From contig CM077116.1 of NCBI GenBank assembly GCA_039619475.1, positions 23,881,191-23,945,190 on the forward strand: DNA of 64,000 nucleotides. The letters run 5' to 3'. Below the pieces are notes generated by a model, which was given only the letters and a program-made list of their open reading frames with translations, was not told the origin of the DNA and made no database searches. Each line of letters starts with the position of its first letter. Position 1 is the stretch's first letter. Position numbers and translations under genes: made by a program. The DNA is from Icerya purchasi (taxonomy: Eukaryota; Arthropoda; Insecta; Hemiptera; Monophlebidae). Shown in pieces: positions 23,084 through 36,222 of the stretch.

Positions 23084-26000
23084 GTAAATATTTATAAATC
23101 TTTACTACTCCGTTATATCGAAATACGAGAAATACATACATTTATACAATTTCTGTTGTGTAGTAAGATTTTTTTGCAATAGTAAAAAATGAGATATAAG
23201 GCAAAAAAAAATTAGCTATAACTTAGAAAATTGGGCCCTTATAGTTAAATTCAACAAGTATTTTGCTGCTAATTTTACCAATGATCCGCATTAGTGTACA
23301 ATAATAATTATTTATGACTAAGATGAAATAATGTACTACATGTTATTCTACGATTATTTTTCCTCCGATTAAATTTATCTAAAGCTGTTACAAATGAATA
23401 ATGAAATAATCACTTTATAATCTATAGTGGAGATTCATTTAAAAGACGAACTTCTAATACCATTCTATTTGTATACACTTAAATACTACGGTAAAGTCTT
23501 AAAAAACGCTGACACTAGTTCCTTTTGTTTCTTTCCTATTAATACGACGTCTTCACCTTTTAGTTAATTTCCCATTAATCGATGAATGAACAACGGTTGC
23601 CGAACTTTAAGTTTATATTTTACATCAAATTAAATAAAGACGAAAAATAATTTAATTTTAAATTTACAGTTTACTATTTGAAATTAGTTGAAAAATATGA
23701 TATTGTAATTTAAAATTTAAAAATTGTATATTTGGTTTATTTTTTCATTATTAGTGAAAATCATACAAAGTAAGTGTCGTTTTAATGTTCTGATTGACTA
23801 GCCGCCATTCAAATTAAAAAAAAAAATTACTGGTTGCCGTCTGTTCCTGTGTCACCTGTTATATTTGGCAATTTTCATTCTGGTTATTACCTTGTGTAAC
23901 GGTTTTCTATTTTTTTTTTATTCCGTAATCTGTAAAATAGTTGACGAAATTGAATTGTGTAACACGCTGTGCAGCCTTTTGTATTTCAAATGTATGCGGT
24001 TTGCGGACGAAAAAATAAAACAATTTTTAAAATCCGCTATCACATTCTTTTATATTTCAGGTTTGTTTTATTTTTTCTTTTTTAATTTTTATTCAACTTG
24101 ACCTTTTTGTATGTATTCTTGTATTCTTACAAATCTGGGAACGTTGGTATATAGAAAAAGACAAGGCCAATTTTATTAACATTGGTACCTAGATGAATCT
24201 GGACCCATAGAAAGTTTGCGAAAAAAAAAATTCAGGAAGACATCACTTCTAATCATTTTGTCGCGGGTGTATAAGGTGCAAAGTTGGAATAGACTAATAA
24301 AAAAGTGCAAATAAAGATAAAAATCAAATCAACTATTGTTATTAGTTTAGGAAATCACATTTATAACTAAAATTGTTATAGGAAAAATTTAATTTTCTTT
24401 TACTTTCTTATTAGTATAACATTATTGGGCTATCAGCAGATTCTACTGCATAAACTAATTACTTGAACGATCCTCGTCAACTGACGTATGATCTAGAACT
24501 TAATTTAAGCACTTAAGTTTAATGGTTTCTTCTTATCTTTTTAAAATTACTACGCTTCTGAATTATTCTGTTATACAATTTTTTCTTTAAGTTAATTCCT
24601 TTTTTTTTTTTTTTTTTTTCGCACTACTTTTCATGTGTTATAACCAATATTTTAGTTGATCATTTTTACTGTTACTCATAGTTTATGTAAGAATAACAAC
24701 GAAAATGAATGAAAAAAAGTTTCCGCCGAAACAAACTAGTGTTAATGATCTAGGCGCTTATCAACGTTTCTATTACTTTGGAAATATACTTAAATTCGTT
24801 CTATTTTTAAATGTAAAAAGAAAACACAGTAAATATTTACACTACTCACATCAGTTTATTCTGCTATAGTAAATGTCATTTTAATATGTACGCCACTTTT
24901 TAGTTCAGCATCTAGTTTAATCGCTGTATGGAATAACTAACGATAAATTATTTTATATCTTACTGAAATTTAAATAAAAATATAAATTTGTACGTCTTGT
25001 GTTTTAAAATATTTCAAACATAATCTGAGTAATGAACGATTTTAAAAAAATTCATACTATTCCGAAATATATATTTTTGAGAAGTAATTGTAAAAAATTT
25101 AATTTAACTTTAAAGTGTACGGTACAGCTTTAGAATAATTATTGTAATTGTTTACTATCAGTTTTAAAAAAGTTATTTTAAATTTACTATTATGTATTTT
25201 AACTGAACTTTTTGAGGATTTTTTGCGTAATCTTAATCGGAAAAATAAGTAAACGTTTCGAAATCACGATGGAGAAAGCTTAATTGATTACATCGTCGGT
25301 TTAGGAATTGAATGGTAGCAAGAATGAGTGTGTTGAAGTTATCATCTTCACATTAACAAATGGAACGTGCGAGAACAAACTCTTATTGTATCTGGTAACT
25401 AAAACAAAAAAAAAAATTTAATGACAAACTTAATAATGTATCCACGAATATTTAATTGAATATCAATAAAAGTACTAATTCAGTGAAATTAAACGTCAGT
25501 ACCGATGACTTTTAAAAATAATTAGTAAAATTAATGAAACTACTACACAGCTTTCTGAAAAACGAGAAATATTATAAATGGTGAACTTGGAAGTTTAATT
25601 CTGTTTTTTTTTCCTTCCCCCATAAAGAAGCTGTAACAAAAAAAATTAACAATTCTGCTTGTTAAAAATTAGGCAATTTTGAAAAATTTATTTTAAAAGG
25701 GACAAGTAGAAATCATTAATAATATACACTTTTAAATTAAAAAGATGGAAAGACTTTGTTGAAAATTCTAAAGCACGAAAAATAAACGGCAAATTGATGA
25801 TTGATAACAACGCGTAATTTCTCTTTGATAATTTTCATATAAATAATTGAAAAGCTAAAGAATAAAAAAAAAAAAATGTCCGCTACAGATAGGGAATATT
25901 AGGTAAAATTATTAAAAACAATTATTTAAAAGATTTTTAAACATAGCCTTTTTTCAATTGCACCGAATTTCGAGTATGTTATAAAGTTTCGAAAACAGGC

Positions 26001-26992
26001 GATATGAAGATTATTGAGCCGAATAAAAAGATTCGAGTACTATTAGTTGTGTTGTAATTACCTTAATTCTATGGAGCGAAATGAAGTATTTGAACAAGTT
26101 CTTAAAATTAAATGAAATCGAAAAGAAGAATATTTAGCATATTAACGAACGTTCAACATTATTCAGCTTAACAGTTTCACAAAAATAGCCATAAGGTATC
26201 TGTGTGGCAAAAAGTAACGATTAATAAAATTTGTCGATTACACCGACGTAAGCAGCTGCCAGTTAACATGCACTTTATTTTGTTGATATATATATATATA
26301 ATTGAACGGTGGCAATGTACTAGCGGTTGATTATTTTTATTAGTCAGGTTTGGTAACAATTGGGCGCGGTAATTTAGTCTGCTAAAACAAAAATGATTTG
26401 CATTCAGTTTTCTTGATTCATATTTTTGCATAGCAATGCGAATTTAATGTATAAACTAAAAAGGTATCTCGGCATAAAACTTTCAATATATGAGGCAATG
26501 AAAAAGCATTTAATACTTGCCGGTAAATTTTTATAGTTCTGTAAAATTTTCGTAATAATTTACCACAACCATGATTACGGCTGTCTTACGATAAAAAATA
26601 AAATTCGAACAAAAATTACGATTTGAGCATTTCCTCCTGAATATTTTTTATTTTGCGCGGTGTGCAATTGCGATTTTCTTATCGATCAACCAAAAGCATA
26701 TATTAATTTTTGGCTCTAAATTATTTCCTTCGATTTTCCGCTCCGTATTTTAAAAAATTAAAATTTTCAATTGCAACGGCCCGATTGTAATTCTAAAATT
26801 ACGGATTAAAAGCAACGAAAGAATATGAGGTGCGAACACATATAACAAGTCAGTAATAAAATTTAATTTTTGTTTGTGTAAAACTTCGAAAAACGCCAAA
26901 TTATACTAGTGTGTTTTATTTACTTATTTTTCTAAATTTTAACAGTATTTTAAATAATTCAACCAGTTTCTTGTTTATAATCTATCGTACAG
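23084..26992 (+). other. NDUFC2: NDUFC2 intron 1
   Basis: A 3.9-kb phase-1 intron, GTAAAT to TCGTACAG. I find no recognisable transposon, RNA gene or exon inside it, only AT-rich sequence with poly(T)/(A) runs such as 24600-24620. Confidence 0.75.
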
Positions 26993-27136
26993 GAATTTAT
27001 ATGTACCCTATTTATGGAATTCCTTTCGCTGCAGTGGCCTTTTACGCTCGTATAAAGATCGACGAATGGACTGCAGACCGTGATGCCGTTTATAGACATT
27101 ATGTAAAACTTCATCCGGAAGATTTTCAAGCAGCTC
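26993..27136 (+). CDS. NDUFC2: NDUFC2 exon 2
   Basis: It opens with GA, completing the split Gly codon 70, and encodes 47 full codons plus one base. The reading IYMYPIYGIPFAAVAFYARI is the second membrane helix. It is followed by a charged matrix-side stretch and RDAVYRHYVKLHPEDFQAA, which matches the strongest family signature (human: MFGYMKLHPEDFP). The acceptor is TCGTACAG before 26993 and the donor is GTAAGT at 27137. Read-through of the donor would give RKYML and then unrelated sequence, so the exon end is well placed. Confidence 0.95.
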
Positions 27137-28080
27137 GTAAGTATATGTTGATTTCAGAAAATGCTCTAATTTTCCGAGCATATTTGTTTTTTTTTTTCGG
27201 AACATTATTCATTTTTTGAACTAGTTCATTTACTTTCTCTGTTCACTAATTCGCTCTCGTATTGTTTTGTCGCTCCTCTCCTCTCCTCTGCGATGAAACT
27301 TTAATTTTTAATAACGACAAATCAATTAAAAATTGTACAAAATAATATTGTCTTATAATTTATGTACATTGTTTTTTGAAATTTCAAGCGTGTTAACCAG
27401 TTTCTTTTTTTCAAATTCATGCAGCGTATCGTAAGATTTAGTTTATTGGCGGTCATATGAGAATAGTGAAAATTTAATATAACAATTATGAAAATCGTGA
27501 TGGTAGTATCCTGTCTTTTTATTCCATTCAGTTTCGAAAAGCCCGGTCTCGGTTGATTGATTCCTTTATCAAATTATTTTTAATTTTCTTCTTGACAATT
27601 TTATTCTGTTCTTACGTTTATCTACTGTCAAGTTGGTGCTAGACGTGTAAATTAGTCAGCTTTGAGTTAATAATGTAATGACTGAAACAGTGAAGAAACT
27701 GTCGTGATAACGCCTTAAAGTTTTCTTCCTACAATAGACGATAATATATGTTGTACACAATGCGGCTAATGTTATGAACGTCAACAGCAGCATATTTTTC
27801 ATTATTCCATCGATGATTTTAATGAAACTCCAGATTGCTGTGTATATTTCAACAAACCGGTGATTAGTTGACTTCTAATATATTCCTTTTAATTTTGTGG
27901 TTCCTACAGTTCCGGTTTTTAAAATAAACATTTAATATTTCCGCAATTATTTCATTAATTATAAAACACGCGCGCTACTTTTAGATTAATATATTTTTTT
28001 TAAATAAAAAGTTCCGTTAAAGGACAACAATTTCTAATGCCTACCAGTTAGTATCGTTTTTCATTACATTTAAATTTAAA

Positions 28081-28108
28081 TCCTTTTTTTTTTTTTTTTT
28101 TTTTTTTT
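28081..28108. repeat. Poly(T) run
   Basis: A run of about 26 T in intron 2, possibly an old retroelement tail on the minus strand, though I recognise no element attached to it. Confidence 0.8.
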
Positions 28109-29666
28109 GTCTTTTCTTGTTAAATTTAAAATTTAAAAATGTGATTTTCCAAGGAAGTAACCGAACCGAATAAAAGGTTTTTGCAGTACAATGTGAGCTC
28201 TCCTTAGTATGCGCACGAACGTATATATAATCTTCTTTCTGTTTTAATCATTATATAGAGCCGGTATTGTTCGGCTTGAAGAAGAAGCCTGTCTTCTATT
28301 CGAAGCAAAACAATTTTCATGGCAAACTGTTAAAAATTTACTAAAATCAGTTTTTACTGTAACCCATAGTAAACAAATGAGCACGGGGAAAAGTAGTAAA
28401 ACTTGTTTCATTTCACAAGGTAAAATTGCTGTTGAAATATCGGAATAATCGTTAAAATTTGAATATAGATCCGCGCCTAATTAACAACTTCCTTTTTTAA
28501 AATCGGTTAAATATTACTGATAAAATTTGTACATCGTAAAGTTAATTGCGGTCGAAAATTTGATGACGGTTGTTAAAACAAGTTTATACATTCGGAACAT
28601 ATTCTAATAAATTTATTAATTTACAGACAGGCTTAATTGAAAGTGTAGAATATGTCGAATTAAATTTCATTTAAAATAGATTACTGTAGTCCGTTCAACG
28701 AAAATGCGCCGACGGAAAAAAGTCGACATAAATCGATATTTATTATCCATTTATCTCCTACGCTAAAAATGCTAAGGTGTAGCCGATAGTTACAATATGG
28801 TTTTAAGTTAAATTTGAATGTTTATTTAAATCGTAGGAAATTCATTTTTTGTGATTTTAGTTCATTTAATTAATATCATTTTTAATAATGGAACTAATTG
28901 AAATTAAATTGTGACTTCAACGTTTATTTTAATTTGATTAGTTTTTAACAATAATAAAATTCAGATTAATTATAAATGATTGAAATAATGAAATAAATTA
29001 AAATATGAAATATGATCACCACCTCAACATTTATAAATTTTCACAGAATTTGTATATTGTTAATTTCATTTTTTAAAAATATATTATTCGTAACCAAATA
29101 ATGCTTAGTTAATAAATTATAATTATTAAAAGGATGAATACACTTGTAATTCATTAATAGTAATTCCCGCTTTTTTTGTTTTCAGTATATATGTGATATT
29201 GCGTTTATTTTTGTAATTTCGATTTACTTATTCGTTAGTACTTCTAATATTTTTTGAAATGTTTTCACAAATTCTAATTTCCGAATATTTGTATTTTTCC
29301 GGTTCCATCTTAATTTACTTTATTCTTTTTTTTCTTTTACGGTACATTTTTGTTTCACTTTTCTAGAAATAGTGTTTACATCAGTAATAGATTCCACCTT
29401 ATTCTACTTTTTTAACATCTAACAAAAAAGAAAAGAAAGATCAGCAGTATTAACGAAGAATTGGTCATTCTATCAAATTTAGAATCAAAAACAGGTATAA
29501 AAGATTTCAATAAGCAAAGTAAAATAATAATTGCAAATATTTAGCTGATAACCCAAATATTGTTAAAAATTTTAATTTTAAACAAGTACAAAAGAACGCT
29601 GCTGCTGCATATGGGATAGCAGTAAAAAACATTTATAATATTTAAAAAAAATATTGATGCATGCCT

Positions 29667-30440
29667 TTTTTTTTTTTTTTTTTTTTTAAAGAAGCCATTC
29701 CTAGTTTATTGGCTATCATTAGCTATTGTGGCAAATTATTGTGACATGAATAGTTCATAGTCCAATGACTAGTCCCTATATTAATAACTTATGTTTGAAT
29801 GGTTCTTATAATGGTGTTTTTTTTTTTTTAATTACTAAGCCAGGTCTAAAGGTTTTGTTCTTCTTAGTTTGTGCACTTACATTTGTGGCGAATTGCCCAG
29901 TAGGTCAATTTCAGTCCAGTTCATGTGATTATATAACCGCTTCTGATGTTTTATTGCCATCCTTTTGATAACATCAGTTACATACTCCATGCAAAGGTCA
30001 TCATGTTGGTTTTGTTTCTTACGTACCATGGGTCGCCAATGATTGACCTTAGAGTAATATTTTGGTACCTTTGAATCTTCATAATATTGCTTTTTGTACT
30101 GCAATCTCACAATTCGCATCTATACTTCCATATCGGAGCGAGTAGTTGGTTGTATAATAGAAGTTTATTTTTTAAGGACAGTTGGGACCTTTTTCCTAAT
30201 AGCCAATGTAGTTTGTTGGTTTTGATTCTGAGTTTAGGATTTTTTGTGTCAATGTGCTTGCGCTAGTCTACATATTTAACGTCTTTTGTGATTTGCACTA
30301 TCTTGTTATCGATTTTTATATTTTCGGGCTCTATATGACGATTTGTAAATACTGTATACGCCAATTTGTCGTAGTTTTATTGTATTCCGCTTAGATACGA
30401 TTACCTACAACAAAAACTGCTTTATATGTAGTTGAAACTG
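29667..30440 (-). pseudogene. Jockey-like LINE, RT thumb to C-terminus
   Basis: A poly(A) tail appears as a T run at 29667-29688. Upstream on the minus strand the pieces in order are KLAYTVFTNRHIEPENIKID, KDVKYVD, KLHWLLGKRSQLSLKNKLLL, APIWKY, SNIMKIQRYQNITLRSI, PWYVRNK, and after a shift MEYVTDVIKRMAIKHQKRL then YNHMN. These match the Jockey pattern of a KYLG-type block, a WLLGRKS-type block, PIWTYG, IQR-QN-LR and PWYV. Several frameshifts are present. It is probably the same insertion as 32266-32667. Confidence 0.8.
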
Positions 30441-30680
30441 ATTCCGCTTCCAACGTAAATCCTATTCCTTTAATGGCATAGTTTATTAACTCTGCTTCCA
30501 ATGTGACTACTATTCCGTTAAATAATCTTCACTTCTTTTAATATTATTTTGAATGGATATAATCTCAAATTTTTCTTACCGCGTTAAATGCTTCATTAAA
30601 TCGCTCAGTATATTATTGATGAAAATATCTTGCCAATTTTAAATAAATAATTCCGAATGTTCGTACTACAATTATTCAAA

Positions 30681-30706
30681 TATATATATATATATATATA
30701 TATATA
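30681..30706. repeat. (AT)n microsatellite at Helitron boundary
   Basis: About 13 TA units directly abutting the Helitron 3' end. A similar AT run (31901-31920) lies at the other end, consistent with insertion between A and T in an AT repeat. Confidence 0.88.
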
Positions 30707-31896
30707 CTAGCTGACCCAGCCACGCGTTGCTGTGGCTTAGTAGTTATAATAGATTAAATTAATTTTTTACTTATTATTTTGATGCAACCAAATTAATTTT
30801 TACTAATAAACTTGAAATTATTTAGCCGATATGAATCATATGTAGAGAATGAAATTATCCAACTAATATACACTTATTGAATTTACATTTTATTTATCTA
30901 ATCTTTAACTTTAATCTGTAATCAATGACTTATTTACACAATATACTAAATAAATTAGTTACATAAAAATTAAATGTTATAAATGAGGCAGATAACATTG
31001 GTTTCGAACTATTAGTTATATTATTTTATAAAATTGAAAATTATCTAAGCACTAATTTGTGCACAATGTTCTTGGTTAACCTGTCTTTTGCTAACACGAA
31101 TAAATTTCATGGTGTTCCCACACGTGAGCAGGCAACATGCGTTTATTCTTGCAATTTCTTCTTCCGATTCAGTAGCTCTCATAACACGCATACGCCGTGC
31201 ATTTCTGCTACGCGCATTGTTGAGGTTCGATTGTCTCCGCGGCATTATCTTATACTGAAATATAAAGCAACTTAGATGCCCAACAATGTCAGAGAGTTGT
31301 ATCACTGCCGCACTATTATTGTGGGAATATTAAAATAATTTTTTTTTTTTTTTTTTTTAATCAAGGCAGGACGTTTATTAAATACACTGAAATATAAATA
31401 AATTAAATGCCGCACAATATCGCACAATATTTTTTTTTTTTTTCATAAACAACAACTCCGTAATAACACGAACTTTTTTGTAAACGACAGCGAACATAAT
31501 TTATTTTATCATTCATCGATAAAAACGCCATGCGCCAGCGATAAACATGGTTGTATTTCGATTAACATCGCACGATACACAAAAGTCGCCACGAAAAGTA
31601 GTTGGTGCTCAAAAAATAATAAAATTGTCAAATTTGTTTTTTTTAATATAACAAAATATTTATGTAAATAATTAAAGCAAAAAGTAATAGCCAACAATTA
31701 AATTTGTTTTTTTTTAATTAATTGATTAAATTATTTAATATAACAAATATTTATGTAAATAATTAAAACAAAAAGTATCCTATCTGTTAAGTTGGACCAA
31801 ATTGCATGTACTTTCAAAATTTTATAAAAATCGGTGAAGTAAATTCCGAGTTTATCCTGCACAAACATAAAGATACGGGATTTTTATATATATAGA
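30707..31896 (-). mobile_element. Helitron 1, non-autonomous, with ORF remnant
   Basis: On the minus strand it begins TCTATATATATAAAAATCCC (5' TC at 31896-31895, preceded by A). It ends with a hairpin AGCCAC, 8-base loop, GTGGCT, followed 9 bases later by CTAG (30710-30707) and a host T. The 5' TC, the 3' hairpin, the CTRR end and the A/T target are all Helitron hallmarks. Length is 1,190 bp, too short for a full Rep/helicase. It splits a Jockey remnant together with about 650 bp of unassigned flank. Confidence 0.85.
31045..31245 (-). pseudogene. Helitron N-terminal ORF remnant
   Basis: From the Met at 31245 the frame reads MPRRQSNLNNARSRNARRMR then VMRATESEEEIARINA. Basic, Arg/Asn/Ala-rich starts of this MPRR type are common at the N-terminus of insect Helitron Rep/helicase proteins; this is from general family knowledge, not a search. 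The frame ends after 66 codons in unrelated residues, so it is a relic. Nothing of the Rep HUH or helicase domains is present. Confidence 0.55.
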
Positions 31897-32265
31897 TACA
31901 TATATATATATATATATATATTAATTGAAAAAATGAATTAGTGAAAAAATAAAATAATGAATAAATGATATAATGAAATAAAAAGGTAATGACATAATGT
32001 AATAATGAATTATGAACGTCAAGTGCCTTAGTAACTGTAATATCAGCCAGTAATAATTTAATACGCGTTGTCTAGAAATAGAAAAGCCAAAAATAATAGT
32101 TAAATTTAAATTATTTAAAAAAATATACACAGTCTTTCACCTGATACATATTTCAGCAGCCTGCGATTGTAAGTGAGTTCGAATTAATTAACAATCAATC
32201 AACACTACATGCAGACTAGTGTGTACACTACAATATGCTGATTTAATTTAATTTATTTTAATTCG

Positions 32266-32667
32266 CTATTTCTTGCACCATGATATAATTTTATTCACTG
32301 CTGTTCGTAATTTACTATTTGCTTTTGTTTGACTTAAATCAGAGCACAATGGTGCAGTGTCATCTGCAAAAGTTGCCATTAAGGAATTGTCTTCAATTGG
32401 TATATCTGCTGTAAAAATAAGATACAATAACGGCCCCAACACGCAGATTTGATAGTACCTTTCATCTAGATACAATGAAAACAACTCGTGATAGTGATTT
32501 GGAAATTTTTTTTTTATTTTATACAATAAGCCGTCATGCCATACTTTGTCAAAAGCCTGGCTTACATCCAAGAATACGGTATCGCAAATCCTTTTCTCCT
32601 CTAAGGCAGATTCAATTTTTTGTACTACCCTATGTACCCGTTGGACTTTAGAGTGTTTAGCTCTCAA
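32266..32667 (-). pseudogene. Jockey-like reverse transcriptase core
   Basis: 133 open codons on the minus strand: RICDTVFLDVSQAFDKVWHD (first RT catalytic Asp block), LLYKI, then LGPLLYLIFTADIP (with a deletion that removes the usual GVPQGSV portion), and MATFADDTA (catalytic FADD box), ending IISWCKK. In Jockey elements the next residues are a WRI-type stretch that reappears at about 30430 on the same strand. I infer that 30440-32265 was inserted or rearranged into one LINE. Confidence 0.85.
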
Positions 32668-33857
32668 TTCGTATTGATGAAATGGTATTATTTAGTATTC
32701 ATTAACTAAAGAAGGCGCTCATTTTAATAACAGGTTTTTATATAATTTCAATATCACTAGTATAATTGAAATAGGCCTGTATGAGGCAACATCTGTAGAT
32801 GATTTATTATGTTTTGGATATTACTACTGTTTGAGAAAATTTTAACTTTGCAGGATAGTAAGTTAATCTCAGCATAGCGTTGAGTATATATGTTAGTAAC
32901 AGTAACCCTTTGAGCGGTAGGATGAAAATAAATTAATTTGTAGAGTGCCACAAAAAACATATGAACGAGAAAAATTAATTACCATGCTAGACAATTTCAA
33001 TGAAAATATTGTACATCAATATGTATTCAGTTTTTATATTCACATAGTTAATTTTTAAATAATGACATAAAAATCAAATATTCTAGTGTCTGATAAATCG
33101 AGTATTGCTTCCGATTTATTATAAATTTGCAGATCAGTCGAAGTATTGATAAACTTCACAAACATTTTAAAATACAGCAATATGTACGTAATATGAAAGT
33201 TACATTTGCAAACATTGCGCTATTTTTCTGTATTGAAATATTTTTATGTTACACAGAATAAAACTAAATTCCAAATTCATTAAATATCATTTGATAAAAT
33301 TTCATAATAACCCGGTATACTTTAATCGGTGTAATGTTTAAAATCGCCATGTAAATTGTAAATTTATTTTATCTTTACTTATTTACAATTTGTTATATAA
33401 ATAAACTTAATTTATTTACTTCTTAATAAATCTTAAATACAAGTGTAATCACTAAAACGAATACTGTCTACCTCCATTTATTATCAAATTAACGAACAAA
33501 AATACTGAAGAATAATAAAAATAGTTAGTGGTTGACATTACACAACTAATATTTAAATAAATTTACCGCCAAGTTGAATTTAATTGAACGTATAAATGAA
33601 ATAATAACAATAATAACTTGGTATTTTCATTATTTAAAATCTTCACTCTTATATTTATAATTAAAATAAAAATTATGCAGTTTTATTAATGATTACAAAA
33701 TGAGCCTAAATATGTGAACTGGGAAAAGTGAATGAACAAAATAATGCTGGAGTAAACTAATTAATTTAGTAATTTACTAAATGCGTGTTAGAGTTGTTTT
33801 TTGTTTTTTATTGGAAAAATGATTGTAAAATATATTTAAAAAATATGTAATTTTGAA

Positions 33858-34800
33858 TCTATATATATATATATATAAAAAACAAAGTCGGGTTAGTTAC
33901 ATAATTTATAACTCAAAAACGGCTGGACCGATTTTTATGATCTTTGATTTGTTGGATTTGTCTTCGCCCTGAATAGCAGATACGAAATTTAAAAAAAAAT
34001 TATGCAGAAAATTCATTTTCTCATACATTTTGTATGGAACGGATTTTTTGATGATATCTCTAGAACGGATTGATTGATTTCGATGATTTTTTTTTTTTTT
34101 GTTCGTTTCGGCCTGCTGAGTTCAGATTGAATATGTCGATTCGACCCCATCGACACCCATATTTTCTTTGTTACTACTATCATGAATTACCGTTCACAGT
34201 AGAAAATTTGATTGAACTTTGTACTACTCCTTATTGTTATCATTGGGCAGTTGTGGTGCACTTCACTTGGAAGTTTAATATAATTTTTTTTTTTGTTTTT
34301 CGATGTATTAATTACTAATGAACGCGATGGAATAATCCAACCTGGAAAAGAGTAAGTGTAATGTCTGTCGGGTGATCAGAGAAATAAGAAAATATTGTAT
34401 TTATTCCAACCTAAAACGCATATGCTTCTAAACATAAATATCATAAACATAAAAATGAAAAATAATATGCAATTTAGAACGACCTCAAAAATCATCCTTA
34501 AAAAATTCATACCTTATCATCAGATAACCCTTTAAAAGCAAAATTCAAAATATAAAAGAAAACACGGAAATCCTTTCATAAAATCCAAAAATTACAGTTA
34601 AAAAATTATTTAAACCCCTTTTTTGGACCCAAAACAGGAAAAAAAAATGAATTTTCTTAATAAATTTTTTTAAAATTTCGTATCTGCTATTCGGGGCGGA
34701 GACAAATCCAACAAATCAAAGATCATAAAAATTGGTCCAGCCGTTCTTGAGTTATAAATGGTGCAACTGGCCCGACTTTGTTTTTTATGTATATATATAA
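33858..34800. mobile_element. Convergent pair of Helitron-like 5' ends with HP sequence
   Basis: The left end begins TCTATATATATATATATATA, then AACAAAGTCGGGTTAGTTAC and a block ending near 33990 (CGGCTGGACCGATTTTTATG). The same block returns inverted at about 34665-34797. Between them, about 34470-34640 carries inverted HP subterminal sequence (GACCTCAAAAATCATCCTTA). The single-copy version of this unit at 42374-42941 shows how the parts belong together. The two halves may be two insertions or a foldback derivative. Confidence 0.65.
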
Positions 34801-35497
34801 TTTGTAAATATTAGCTTAACAAATATTTATATGAATAAATATACAATTTCAATAACAATTAATGATTTTTTCCTGTACATAAATATGGCATGAGTCATTT
34901 TGACTCAATCCGTCCTTATGTAAAAAGTTCCCGTCCTTCTAGCGTTAATGATTACAAAATGAGGCTAAATACATATGTGAACCGGGAAAAATGAATAAAC
35001 AGAATAATGCTAAAGTGAACTAATTAATTTAATAAATGCATGTTAGAGTTGTTTTTTGTTTTTTATTGGAAAAATTATTGTAAAATATATTTAAAAAATA
35101 TGTCATTTTGAATAAAGAAGTAAAAATTCCAATTTAAATTTAAATAATATTAAACATTTGGCAACAACGCTGAAATGTCGACTTTTATCGAAATTTTTCC
35201 ATCAGCATATCTTCATTTTTCGTTGAACGGACTATAATAGCAGTTTTAAAAAATTATAATAATTTTCAGGTGATTTTTTATGTACATTTTTCTTGAAAAA
35301 ATTTGAATTTTTATAAAATCAGGGGTTTCAAACATTTCCAGACTTTTCTCAAGAAAAATTTTATTTTCAGTTACTTTCGTCTGAAATTAGTTTTGGTCTC
35401 GATTGGAAAAGCTGTCCGATAAGATTTAAAATTACGTTTTCAAACTGCTTCATTCGTAAACATCCCTTAGGACGTTTTTTATTTATTTACTTATGAT

Positions 35498-35498
<1 letters not shown>

Positions 35499-35522
<24 letters not shown>
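35499..35522. repeat. (AT)n microsatellite
   Basis: About 12 AT units in intron 2. Confidence 0.88.
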
Positions 35523-35528
<6 letters not shown>

Positions 35529-36137
35529 TTTTTTTTTGTATGATCAGTATTGTTAGAGACTATCTGCTTAAATTTACTAATATTTCATTTTATTTCGATA
35601 TACTGCTCCGCAAAAAACATTTTGAATTTCTGCGAATGTATGTTTTAATTCGGAGTAACGATCTTTTTCTATTACGATTATACCGAACGTAATTTCCTGT
35701 CTATCGTATCTGTTCCCTGCTATAAATTTGTGGTTACTATTTAATATTGTAAATCGAGACCCGTTTTACTTTATACATTCGGTATTTCTTCGTAAGAATG
35801 ATAGACTCGGAGCTTCTAGTTGTACGGATATAGGCATAGTATTCTAGACAATTGTTATATGCAACGTTAGTTTAGATGCAAGACTACACTCGGAACTAAT
35901 TTTTACATATTTATTATTTATGCGGATATGGACATTATTAAATTTTGTTACATTGTTTTGTATATCGAATAGTGTAGACAAATATAAATATTTGATTTAT
36001 CGGTATACAAATACAGTTCCTCGTGTGCGTCTGGCTACTACACATCAGTTAGCGCGCATATGGTGATGTGCATGTTTGCCATTGTCTTCCACGTGACTAT
36101 TAGCGATTAATTTAATTATTCATTATTGTAATTTCTG

Positions 36138-36211
36138 TCGTCGCCAGGGATCGAACTTAAAACTTCTATCATGGAAGTTGAGCGCTCTAGCAACTAGGCT
36201 ATCGCAACGAC
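36138..36211 (-). tRNA. tRNA-like SINE segment (pseudo-tRNA)
   Basis: Minus strand GTCGTTG and CGACGAC form an intact 7-bp acceptor stem (one G-T pair). Box A-like TAGCCTAGTTGCTAGAGC and box B-like GTTCGATCCC are present, and ACTTC/GAAGT gives an anticodon stem with a 7-base loop. Position 33 is A rather than U and the T stem is poor, so it is not a working tRNA. Confidence 0.7.
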
Positions 36212-36222
36212 TAAGAATACAG

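Noticed and set aside
23865..24101. A 78-codon frame in NDUFC2 intron 1 as an alternative exon
   Set aside because: Phe/Leu/Tyr-rich frame from T-rich DNA; no splice signals in the right phase.
29877..30119. An 80-codon minus frame as a stand-alone gene
   Set aside because: It is part of the Jockey C-terminal region; flanking frames supply the adjacent motifs.
36138..36211. A functional tRNA gene
   Set aside because: Missing U33, poor T stem, and the same sequence recurs with a SINE body at 14 kb.
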